From positions 4,256,001 to 4,320,000 of the forward strand of contig CM034141.1 of assembly GCA_019914995.1 (NCBI GenBank): DNA of 64,000 nt, given 5' to 3'. Numbering within the stretch: the first letter of the stretch is position 1; each line of letters starts with the position of its first letter. Of the stretch, positions 12,810-23,100 are shown piece by piece. The DNA is from Acanthochlamys bracteata (taxonomy: Eukaryota > Streptophyta > Magnoliopsida > Pandanales > Velloziaceae). The notes under the pieces were generated by a model. It was not told the DNA's origin, did not search any database, and was given only the letters and a program-made list of their open reading frames with translations. Both the position numbers and the translations under genes were made by a program.

Positions 12810-14545
12810 TTTCTACTTCATTTTTAGTTTATTTTGGTTATTGATTTTGCATTGATTTGTGTTAATTAGTTTATATTTGCTGATTTTGTGTTTTAAAAGT
12901 TTGCTGAAAGTTTGGTTTCAAAGTTTGATATTTTAGTTTTCAATTACATGCTTGTTAGCTTTCAAAGTTTGATTTTTTAGCTAGTTTACTGAATTATTTT
13001 GGTACACTGTTTGTGTTTTGGAGATTAAGTTTCTAAGATTCCACCACAAGCGAATGAACACCAAATCGTCGCATGGACCGATCCATTTTCAGTCTCTTGC
13101 TAAGATTTTCTAGAGAACTATTTATGGATAATTTGCTCTCGATCTACTGTGTTTATCAGTAATTATTTATATTTTCTTAGTTTGATGAAATAAAATTTTA
13201 CTATCATTATAGTTTTCCTGGTACGGTTAGGCACATTTTGTTTTTGTAGGAGTGACAAATTACATGTGTGATAAAATTTCTTCTGTTTATTCTTTATTGT
13301 TTATGTAGATTTTCAGAATCATTACGGATTATACTTAACATTATCAAGAAGTTTTATAAAAAAATGAGATATGGGACATATTATGGACAACTATATTTAT
13401 ACTAACTTATGTATTGTATCTCTGGTCAAAGTTTTCTGATGAAGAAAACATAAAAAACATAGAAAGCAATGAAAACAAAACAAAATAGAGTTATAATAAT
13501 TGAACTTATGGGTGCTAGTGGCCATGAGGAATATCTGTAGTCATTCACTAGTAGGAAAATTTTTGTTTAGAAATGTTCAATAAAGAAAAAAGCAATAAAC
13601 AACATATATTGGTGGAAAAACAAAATAAAAAGATAGGTTCTCAATTTTTAATTATATGCCAACATTGATTTGAATTGAATTGAATTGAATGGTAGTAGTA
13701 GAGTACTAAACTTCATAAATATTGTAATTGTATTTGAGAAAAAGTATCATTACAAGTATTATTCAGAACTAGTAATAAAGATCTATATACTTATGTTAGA
13801 AATGTCAAAAAGAATTGATACAACTGATGTTATTGTTTATGCCCTTTCTTTATGTGTGATTGCAGTTACAACTGTTGAATTATTCTATATTATTTATTTA
13901 TTAAATTAGGTGGTTATTTATGGGTTTAAATATCTTCACTTTTTGAATTAGTTTTTTCTTTTTTGTGAGATTGAATTCCATTGAAACTGTTAGCGCTACA
14001 TGCGTGTAGTATATGTGGCCTTTTAGGTACATATTTTTGAGTTCTTTTATTGGGAAAGTAGTCTAACAAGAACCAATAAAACACCGGATGATAAAATGTC
14101 GTCTTAACTCTTTCTCTGATTTTTATGAAAAATAAATTTATTTGTAGTTTATTATTGGTTGTGAATGGTTGTCTTTATAGGATGTTCGATTCTTCTTCCA
14201 ATCAAGACACAACAGGAACCCAGTCGGATGGTTAACTGGATGGCCTGGATGCAATAGCCAGTTAGCTATTTTTATAGAAATATTTGGAAATATTTTTTTC
14301 TAAACAGGTTATCTAAATAATTAATGTATTAGTATTATTGTACAATTGATTGATTATTCATGTATGCACATAACTAAATCTGTAAGTTAATTACATATTT
14401 CCAAAATGCAGCTTATTCATATATGTATACTGTCCGGTTGTATTATATGATCAATTATTACACTTTCTATCAATTTCAAATAATGATTTTTGAGTTTTTT
14501 GTTCTATTTTTTCATGAGTTTATACACATACAAGTTTTTATAATT
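12810..14545. other. Intergenic spacer
   Basis: AT-rich. A (GAATT)n run lies at about 13671-13690. A short frame at 14181 (MFDSSSNQDTTGTQSDG) is too brief to assign. No gene is supported. Confidence 0.5.
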
Positions 14546-14550
14546 TCCAT

Positions 14551-15986
14551 TGTTAGATCTCCTATAAGATTAAGTCAAGAGGGGAGGGGTGAATTGAGTT
14601 AGTCAATAAAATTTTTTTATCAAATTTAGTTATCTTACTGACAGCAAGCTATCAGCCGGCTGTGTCAATTCTATAACATGCAGACAGAGAGAGTTAGAGT
14701 GTTTACTGACTTATGTAAAGAGGGTAGTACTCAGAATATTTAACGTGGTTAGGTAAAACCCTTTTGCCTACATCCACGGATCGCTCTATCATCAGAGTCA
14801 AAGCTTCACTAAACCTTTAATAAGCTACATATACACCAAGAGCAAAGTGCTTCACCAAGCACACTTACTCTTATCGAGTTTCTTCACTAAGACAACCCCT
14901 AGCAGCCTACTGGACACACCTGTCCCTCTTGCTGATATGCTAGCACTATTATAAGGTCTAAGAACTTTTACCAAGCTCCACCTGAGCTTCCTTTTTCAGT
15001 GCCCGCAGCACCATCTTCACAAGGTCAGTAAAAGGTTACAGGAAAAATAAACAAAAATTGAGCACAAGATCTATCTCATGATGGTTATGTGTTCATGAAG
15101 TATTTCAAATGAGATGATCAGAGAGGTTGCTGAGAGAGATTTCTTCAGTGTGATCAGCAGCAAGATTTTTGTTGCTTGCTTAGAGTTGTTGAGTTCTTGT
15201 ATATTTTTGTTTTGCTTGTATTCTCTCTACTATTTCTTTATTGCTCTGTCTTCCTTCTTATAGTGTTTCGTCTCTGTGCAGGAACCGTTGAAGAGCGTTG
15301 CCGTTGGCGCTCTTTTTCATTGGTGGTTCTTCACGTCAGAGAGGGAGCAGTTCTGCCCAGCGGTTAATCAACCGCTTCCGCAATTGCTTTTGGCTGTCTT
15401 TGTGCACTGTCTCCATGGAATTAAATGCATTGTAAAGATTTGAATTTACCGCCAGTGATTATAAACTTATTTTAGCTAAGTTGCTGTTTGAAACAAGTGA
15501 GCTGAGTTGGCTTGTCCATATTTATTGCATTGCTGGTTGACTATTTGACTTGATTAAAGGTCTTGACTTGTATGATGTGCTTTCTCTCCTTGATCATTGA
15601 GCTTTCTCTTTATGTGAAATTTCTGCTCGTTGTAGATCTTCTATTTGAATTGCTTCAGTGTGTTGTGAGTTCAGAAGATTTTTGAAGCAAAGAAAATTTT
15701 GTTGCTGTTGAACCCAATGCTCTGTTTTGATCGATACAGAGAAGTCTTCTTATGCTTCAGCGATCAAGCAGCTGACTATATTATGATCGCGGGATCTTCT
15801 GTTCCGTATGCTGTTTAATTTATAGTAGCATAACAGTTGGCTGCATAATGGCTGTTATTGTCTGCTGTAAGTAAAATAATCTTTATTTGTCTAATCCTGC
15901 AGAACTTGATTTCAAATTATTAGTCTAATATAAATCATAGTTCTTAATTTTTTGTTATCATCAAAATTAACTTAGTAGTTCCAACA
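14551..15986. mobile_element. Solo LTR, probably copia (SIRE/Maximus-like)
   Basis: Begins TGTTAGATC and ends TAGTTCCAACA, so it has the TG...CA ends of an LTR with a partly symmetrical terminus. It is flanked by a perfect 5-bp target duplication, TCCAT, at 14546-14550 and 15987-15991. There is no internal coding region and no second LTR, so it is a solo LTR left by recombination, 1,436 bp long. The early purine-rich motif (AGGGGAGGGGTGAATTG) and the length fit SIRE/Maximus copia LTRs, but the lineage is inferred. A fossil without coding capacity; its age cannot be dated from one LTR. Confidence 0.78.
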
Positions 15987-15991
15987 TCCAT

Positions 15992-17263
15992 AATTATATA
16001 TTTTTTTAAGTATAGTATAACATTATAGATAATTGTCCAATAATTGTAATTTATATATTTTTGCAAAAGAAAAGATCAAGAAATAAGTAGCTTAAGGAAT
16101 AATAACCAATTGATTTGTATATGAGAAACAATTAGTTGAAGGTAGGAGGAACTATAAAAAGAAAGAAACATTTTGCTTATTACAAGCGAAGCATGGCAAA
16201 ATAATAATGGAAATTAAAATATACTAAAAGAATTAAATATTAGTTATTATATATCTAAAAGTGTTTTTTAACTAAGGGCATTCTAGTTAAAGGCATTAAT
16301 TATTATATATCTAAAAATTAAAATTTAAACAATTAATAAAAAGAAAGCAAATATTTAATATATATTTATTATTATATAATTAAGGATTTTTTTAGTACAT
16401 CAAATGTTTAACTCGAGGATAAATCCGATCAGAATAATATATGGATCGCATATCGTGATACTATTGCAAATAAAATATATAGATATTTGTAAAGATTGTG
16501 TTAATATTTGATCTTATAAATATATATTTTTTGCAGCATTATGTATGACCATATAATATCTGCATTAATATTTGTTTGGTATTTTAATAATTGACTATAT
16601 TATTTGTTTAATATTCATTTACTACTTTTAGAATATAACAATAAAATCTATAATTGATAGATATTTAAAATACAGGTCCAAATTATTAATTAATACTAAA
16701 TTTACAAATATTAATATAAAAAATTTAATATTTATTTAAATATATTTATTCAAATTTGATATTCATAATAATAAATTAATAATAAATATTATTCAAATTT
16801 AAGTATTGATTTATACTAATAAAAATTTACTAATAAAATATAATTAAGAAAGTATTTGTATAATTATTATGTAATAAAAAATATTAAATTAAAGGTAAAT
16901 AATATATAAAAAAATAAGAAATTGGATAATATATCAATTACTATATATCTAAGAACACTTCAGTTATTATATGTTCTTTATAAAAATAATCATAATTTTA
17001 GCCAAATATTTTATTCAGCTTTCAGTATTAAACATCACAATATAATAAAAATTTAGCCAAATATTTTCAATATAAAGCTACTTTTACAGTAAAAATTGTA
17101 TGACCACTTATACTACCATAAAACAGTTTTAATTTAAAATATAAAAATTTTAGCACGTTCGAAGGAATTCTATATAATAAAGTTTTAAATATAAGCAGAA
17201 GACCTTAAATTTTTGTATCTCTAAAAATTGATTTCTATTTTCTCATTAGAAATCATTGTTGTT
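15992..17263. other. AT-rich intergenic spacer
   Basis: Very AT-rich, with a short repeated phrase (TTATTATATATCTAAAA) near 16240-16320. No gene or element is supported. Confidence 0.55.
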
Positions 17264-17268
17264 ATAAT

Positions 17269-17526
17269 TGATAAGGATATTTGATTCCTTCTTATATTTA
17301 GAATGCTTAATTTAGAAAGATTTTATTTAGAAAGATTAGATTTTATTTTAGAAATATTTGATTAGATTTTATTTAGAAAGATTAGATTTTATTCTAGAAA
17401 TATTTGATTTGGATTGATTTTAGAAATATTAGATTTTATGAATCTTTAACTTTTGGAAACTTTGAATGTATATATATGTGCTCATATCAATAAAGAAAAA
17501 TAAGTCATTGAGTACAATTCTCTACA
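17269..17526 (+). repeat. 5' LTR of the gag-only element
   Basis: 258 bp, TGATAAGG ... TCTCTACA. It contains repeated TTTAGAAAGATTAGATTTTA units and a TATATATATG box near its right end, followed by AATAAAG, consistent with promoter and polyadenylation signals. Confidence 0.9.
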
Positions 17527-17539
17527 TGGTACCAGAGCC
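17527..17539 (+). other. Primer-binding site
   Basis: TGGTACCAGAGCC immediately after the LTR, close to the TGGTATCAGAGCC site complementary to initiator tRNA-Met that copia elements use. Confidence 0.85.
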
Positions 17540-17611
17540 ACTATTGCTCTAACGAGCTCCATCTTTTCTCAATTTTTTTTTTTTTCTAACTCAGTAGCTT
17601 TAATACTCTCA

Positions 17612-18361
17612 ATGGCCACTATCTCTACATCATCTAGTAATTCTTCTATTACTCAAGACTCCAATCAACAATTGATTGCCATCAACGTTGCCGCTCAAGC
17701 TCCATTGAAACTCAATGATACAAACTACCTCTCTTGGAAGTTCCAATTCAACACTCTCCTTATTGGTTTTGATCTCATTGGCTTCATTGATGGATTCAAA
17801 CCGTGTCCACCACCCACTATTACTACAGATAGTTCAGTAATCACCAATCCAGCTTATATTCACTGGAAACGTCAAGATCAGTTAATTCTCAATGCGTTTA
17901 TTGGATCTATCTCTCCAAACATTATTCCATTCATTGCCAGTGCCATTACCTCCAGTGACGCTTGGCATATTCTTGCCAACACTTATGCCAAGCCAACACG
18001 CGGTCGCCGTCTACAAATTCGAAGTCATCTCAAAAATCCTCAAAAGGGTTCTCAAAGTGTTACTGAATACTTACGAAGAATCAAAGGGTATGCCGATGAA
18101 CTTGCACTACTTGGTACCCCTATGGATGCTGAAGATCTACTTGAAAAAATTCTAGATGGTCTTGGCGATGAATTTTATGATTTTGTTGTTGCTCTCCAAG
18201 CCCGCGAGACCCTTATCTCACTTGAGGAATTACATAAAAAACTCCTCACTCTTGAAGCCACTCATCGCAATGTAGCATCCAAGACTCAACCAACACCAGC
18301 GACTGCTAATCCAGCACACAGAAATTCAAGGCCTCGTCCCTCTTTCAACTCTCTACAATAA
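17612..18361 (+). CDS. Copia-type Gag polyprotein (element-borne)
   Basis: Single frame of 249 residues. It has the plant copia Gag layout: a Ser/Thr-rich start, LNDTNYLSWKFQF (about residues 35-47), DAWHILANTYA (about 115-125), then a helical region with SVTEYLRRIKGYADELALLG and DLLEKILDGLGDEFYDF. No CCHC zinc knuckle and no pol follows; the stop falls 10 bases before the 3' LTR. It would form or join virus-like particles in the cytoplasm, packaging element RNA only with help from another element. This is an element gene and not a host gene. Confidence 0.85.
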   Translation: MATISTSSSNSSITQDSNQQLIAINVAAQAPLKLNDTNYLSWKFQFNTLLIGFDLIGFIDGFKPCPPPTITTDSSVITNPAYIHWKRQDQLILNAFIGSISPNIIPFIASAITSSDAWHILANTYAKPTRGRRLQIRSHLKNPQKGSQSVTEYLRRIKGYADELALLGTPMDAEDLLEKILDGLGDEFYDFVVALQARETLISLEELHKKLLTLEATHRNVASKTQPTPATANPAHRNSRPRPSFNSLQ

Positions 18362-18371
18362 TGAATTTCAA

Positions 18372-18629
18372 TGATAAGGATATTTGATTCCTTCCTATAT
18401 TTACAATGCTTAATTTAGAAAGATTTTATTTAGAAAGATTAGATTTTATTCTAGAAATATTTGATTAGATTTTATTTAGAAAGATTAGATTTTATTCTAA
18501 AAATATTTGATTTGGATTGATTTTAGCAATATTAGATTTTATGAATCTTTAACCTTTGGAAACTTTGAATGTATATATATGTGTTCATATCAATAAAAAA
18601 AAATAAGTCATTGAGTACAATTCTCTACA
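18372..18629 (+). repeat. 3' LTR of the gag-only element
   Basis: 258 bp, same termini as the 5' LTR and about 97% identical to it by manual comparison. Confidence 0.9.
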
Positions 18630-18634
18630 ATAAT

Positions 18635-19090
18635 ACATGCATATGCTACGACTTCAGTATAAAAGGATCCTTTCATCTTCGCTTTTAGAAATCACTATAG
18701 TCCAAAAATAATTAATATTATAAAACTCCAAGTAAATATTTGATGTCTTTTTTATTTCTAGAAAGACACCAAAAGAGAATAGATTTACGGGGATTAACAC
18801 TAAAATTGTTCCTTTAGATAATTAAACTTGAACGAAGAACAGATTTACGAGGATTAACACAGTAATTATTCTTTATTGATAAGTGAACAAATCATAGTTC
18901 AAATTAGACATGCTAAATTAATATCCAAACTTCGATATAGAGTTTATTTAGAACAAAAAATATTTTTATTTTATTTAAAAAAATATTTTTATTTTTTATT
19001 TAAAAAAAGAAAATAATAATAACAAAATTTACTATAATTTTTTAATTTTAAATAAGTTTTATATAATATTAAATTTTTTTTTTAAGAAAC
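18635..19090. repeat. Spacer with 60-bp tandem repeat
   Basis: Two copies of AGATTTACGRGGATTAACAC start at 18781 and 18841, a period of exactly 60 bp with moderate divergence. The rest is AT-rich and includes a stretch at about 18960-19080 resembling the small AT-rich element family. No gene. Confidence 0.6.
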
Positions 19091-19093
19091 TAA

Positions 19094-19819
19094 CGCTCCG
19101 TTTGGATTATGGGTAGGCATGTGGACTGATGGTAAAATTAATAGATTCTCCATCCCTACCCATATTTGTTAAGTTTTCATTAAAGAAAGTGATGGGGAAT
19201 TGTTACTCATCATCTTCACTATTCTATGGTTAAATGTGTACCTACCAAATCGGTGGGTACACATGGTGACACAAGAGAAAGCAATCTTTTACTTATTTAA
19301 TTTTTATCTAATTTAATAATTAATTAATTTAATATAAAATTTCAATTCATATTTATTTTTATTTAATATTTTTAAATTAATACATGTTATTTTTTATTAT
19401 AATAATTTAATTTTTTTATTTATTTAATTTTATTTAATTTTTAATTAGTAGAGAAATTAATATAACTATATAATTATTTTTTATATTTAATAATTAATAT
19501 AATTTTATATTAGTATTAAAAATTAATTTAAAAGTTATACTACTAAATTTTATTTAAAATTATATTAATAAATTAGTTAAAATTATTTTGAAATAAAGTA
19601 ATATTAATATAAATAAGAAGAGCATTTGAGTCTTTTATAAAAAATTTATTTTTAATACTCATTTATTTACCCATCTATTCAAACATAGTTGATTTATTAT
19701 CTTTACCATATATCCAAACATCATAAGATCAATTAACTATTCTTTCATATCCGTCCTTTTATTATTTTTTCTATCCGTACTCTTACTCTTATTTCTTACC
19801 TTTGAATCTAAACATACCC
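19094..19819. mobile_element. Candidate Harbinger-like MITE
   Basis: The left end CGCTCCGTTTGGATT and the complement of the right end, GGGTATGTTTAGATT, form an imperfect terminal inverted repeat. TAA lies at both sides (19091-19093 and 19820-19822), the 3-bp target duplication typical of PIF/Harbinger. The 726-bp interior is AT-rich and non-coding. Terminal identity is modest, so this is a candidate. Confidence 0.5.
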
Positions 19820-20154
19820 TAAAGAAAGAATTTTCTTAGAACTTGAAAATATAATTTCGAACGTTCCCATCATACAAAATTTTGTTTTATACATAACTGA
19901 AATCTCCGTAATTAAATTAGCCAGAAAGAACAAGGGTTTTTAAAAATAAAGTGTATTAGGGCCTCTCATTTGATTAATTCAAAATATCATGTCGGTTCTA
20001 TTACGCTAATAAGTAATCATGACACCTTGCAACGTTTATCAAATGCCCAATTAATTAACTGTTGTTCCTTTCTTCTTTTCGATTTTTGAATTTCATATCG
20101 CTACCATTTCCCTCCAAGAAACCCTAAAATCTTTCGCCGGAACCCTAAAATTCC

Positions 20155-23100
20155 ATGGATCCACCGGAATTGCGCAGCGGAGGAGGGGAGGACGAAACCG
20201 TGTCACGTAAGCGTGCTCGGCGCGTGAGTTTTGCGGAGACCACAGCTGTCCACGTGTTCGACCGCGACGAATATTTCGACTCCTCTTCTTCCGGCTCCAA
20301 GCAGCCCTCCGCTGTTGATTCACGGTCATCTCCCAGCGCCTTGGGATCTGTGCGAAAGTCGATTGACGGCGAGGATGAATCGGAGGAAGAAGAAGAAGAG
20401 GAGGAGGAGGGCGGGTATGAGTCTGAGGAAGAGGAGCAGGAGAAGTTCGTCAAAGATATGGACTCGTTGTCGCCGGGAAGCACTGCCGGGTCGGTCACTT
20501 CTAATGAAGGTAGTTTCCCTAATTTATTTTTTTCTTTTGAAATTTTGGTTTCGTTTCCGGTCGATTTCCTAGTTTCCCACGCTATAGTAGATAGCTTGCT
20601 GAAATTATGGGAATGACATTGGTTCTGTTTCACGATTAGTGAAGGAAAATAAATTGCTTAGCGAGTTTTGCCTTGCAATTGAAATTATGGTGGTTTTTGA
20701 GATAAAGGATTGGTGGCGCTCCTAGTTTGTGCACTGTTGGTTGTTGCAAGTGGAGTGCTACTGGATTCTTCTGTAGAGAACGTAAACAGTTACCTTTTGA
20801 GTTTCCTTGTTGCACATTTTAATATTTATTGTAATGATTGCCATTTAGGTGTTTGCATGATCTAGATAGTAGTGCTCTGAAATTTGCCTTTGTGCCACAC
20901 TAAGCTAGCAGTACCCTCTGAATGGCACCACCCTAGACAGTACTGGTTTCTGCATTGTGTTTTGTATTATTATAACAACAAAAGATTGATAAATCCGCAA
21001 GGTGTTTCTCCCTGTTCAGTTTTCTCACAATGGAGGTTGTGATACTGTTTGCTGTGGAAGCTAATGAAATCATCATTAAGAAAATGTACTTACTTATAGT
21101 TAAATTTTGGCCTAATGCAGACCTTGATTTGAAGAAAATAAATGGAATGCTAATAGGGCATCCCTGTTATGGAGATTGATGACCGTCCAGATTGGTGTTT
21201 TGTTCTATATGCGAGAACTACTACATTTTGCACTCATGAAAAACTAGTTTCATTTTTAATTATGTGATGCTACAAAAGGACAAATTCTTTGGAAATCCTA
21301 GATTTTTCTCATAGTCATACATTACGAGATTATGAATAATGGGACTGCATTCTTAAAATGCAGATTCTCAATATGTAAAATTTGTTTTTTGTACTCCCTG
21401 ACTATTATCTTATGGCAGGGTCCATTTTGCTTCCTGGCTGTTATTTATTCCTTAGTATGTACTTGATATAGGAGCTGTTTTACTACGAGAACCACTATTT
21501 CACCATACGCAATCATGTCTTTTCTAAGATACCAACCCATAATATTTGCCACTTTGAAAATGGGAACTCTAATGCCCTTTTGCTGTAACTGCCACTTCGA
21601 AAATGGAAGCTGTAATGGCTTTTGGCTATTTTTCTTTTTACATTTTATCGCTCACATTCCTTTCAGAAAGGTTTGGCAGGCAAGAATTGTTTTTATAGTA
21701 CATGTTTGTTAGAAACTTTGATGCTATTGTTCATTTTGACAAAATCATGGTCAAAATGATGTTATTGTTCATGTCAAATGTTAGACATCTTAACAATCAT
21801 AAGGCAGTGTTATATGTCAGATATGTTTATTGTTTGTAATTCTCTAGGAATGCCACTTTTGTTCTGGAAATGATAAATAGTAGCTACTTACAACAGCATC
21901 AGAGTTCGGAGTTTTACCATGATGTTAGTGTGGTGATTGTATGGTTTCCGTAGTTTCGTTATTTGAAGTGGTATCATCAATCTTACTCTTTATTTCCAGA
22001 GAATAAATGTCAGCAGCACAAAAAGGAAAGCCAAATAAGAGTAACAATGTTTTGATTTGTTTAACGTATTTATTACCTTGAAAAGCAGTAATGGAACCAG
22101 AACTAACATGGGAGTACAAAAAGTACAAGAGTTGTGATTTTGTTGGAATTTGCAGCTACATATTTATTACTTGGGTGCTGATTGAGCTTTTGCTTATATC
22201 TTTCTTCTTTTGTCAAAAAAAAAACCATATTTTCTGAAGCCATATGAGATGCAGGTTGTTAATCTCCTCTATGAATGTTGTATTGAGAATGCATTCACTT
22301 GTTTTTTATAATGGGGTGGTTCTGTTAGTCAATCATCTCTAACCGGACGAAGTTATTTTGAATCCTTAGTTTATATTTGTACATAATATTTTGAAAATTT
22401 GTTCTCCCTCGGAAAAGTTATTGTTTGAAGTACTTAGTTTAGTTCTTTGTAGTATGTACCTTTTAATTTTCTGAATCTATTTGTGCCATTTGCAGATTGC
22501 TACATTTAGCATATCTTTTTGTTTATCCTTTTTCTTTATTATGATATGATTCTCAGCATTTGATGTTTCTGTTTGGTTGATTGCTAGCAAATTATTTCTA
22601 CTCTAATGCAGTGGGAAAGGGCGACCTCTCATCTTCCAATTTGCTTCAATTGCAAGAACACAACGAGATGTTATGTGGGTAGAGATAAAAGAAATCTGAG
22701 TTAGATTTGGTTACATGAAATGGGTGTTAGGTACTTCTTTCTTTTCTTGGTTTCTTGTACCCTCGCAACCACCTTCCTGTGATGTATGAATTAACATAGC
22801 CTTCTAATTAACTGGTCAATCACTTGCTTCTTGTCAAGATTCGTTATAATCTGTATTATCTTCCTTTGTCCAGCTTACCACTTTGTTTCTTAATTATTTT
22901 TTTTATGAGATTTCTGCATTACTGCCCTTTGAAGATATGACCGTATGATGTGTGACTTCTTTTATAATGCTACAGATGATAATTTTTTCGGACCTGTATC
23001 TAGAAGCTTCATCAGATCTGGACGACTTTCTGATTCTGGAATGTCAGATGACAACAATCATGATATCACACTCGATTCCACGGCTTTCTCTCTCCATTTT

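Larger units (their letters stand above)
17269..18629 (+). mobile_element. Gag-only LTR element (TR-GAG type, copia-like)
   Basis: Two 258-bp direct LTRs (17269-17526 and 18372-18629) begin TG and end CA. They are flanked by a perfect 5-bp target duplication, ATAAT (17264-17268 and 18630-18634). A primer-binding site for initiator methionine tRNA (TGGTACCAGAGCC) follows the 5' LTR directly. The internal region holds a single copia-type gag frame and no protease, integrase, reverse transcriptase or RNase H, so it depends on another element for movement. By eye the LTRs differ at about 8 of 258 positions (about 3%). At a grass-calibrated rate of 1.3e-8 per site per year that is roughly 1.2 million years. 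It looks whole for its class. No purine tract is evident before the 3' LTR. Confidence 0.9.

Noticed and set aside
13060-13110. Possible second exon of the H2A pseudogene
   Set aside because: Only scattered residues agree with the histone C-terminal half; not distinguishable from chance.
14181-14240. Short frame MFDSSSNQDTTGTQSDG
   Set aside because: Only 17 codons before a stop, with no supporting context.
20145-20633. Minus-strand 162-codon frame opposite KNL1 exon 1
   Set aside because: Ser-rich complement of the acidic GAA/GAG run on the coding strand; no independent evidence.
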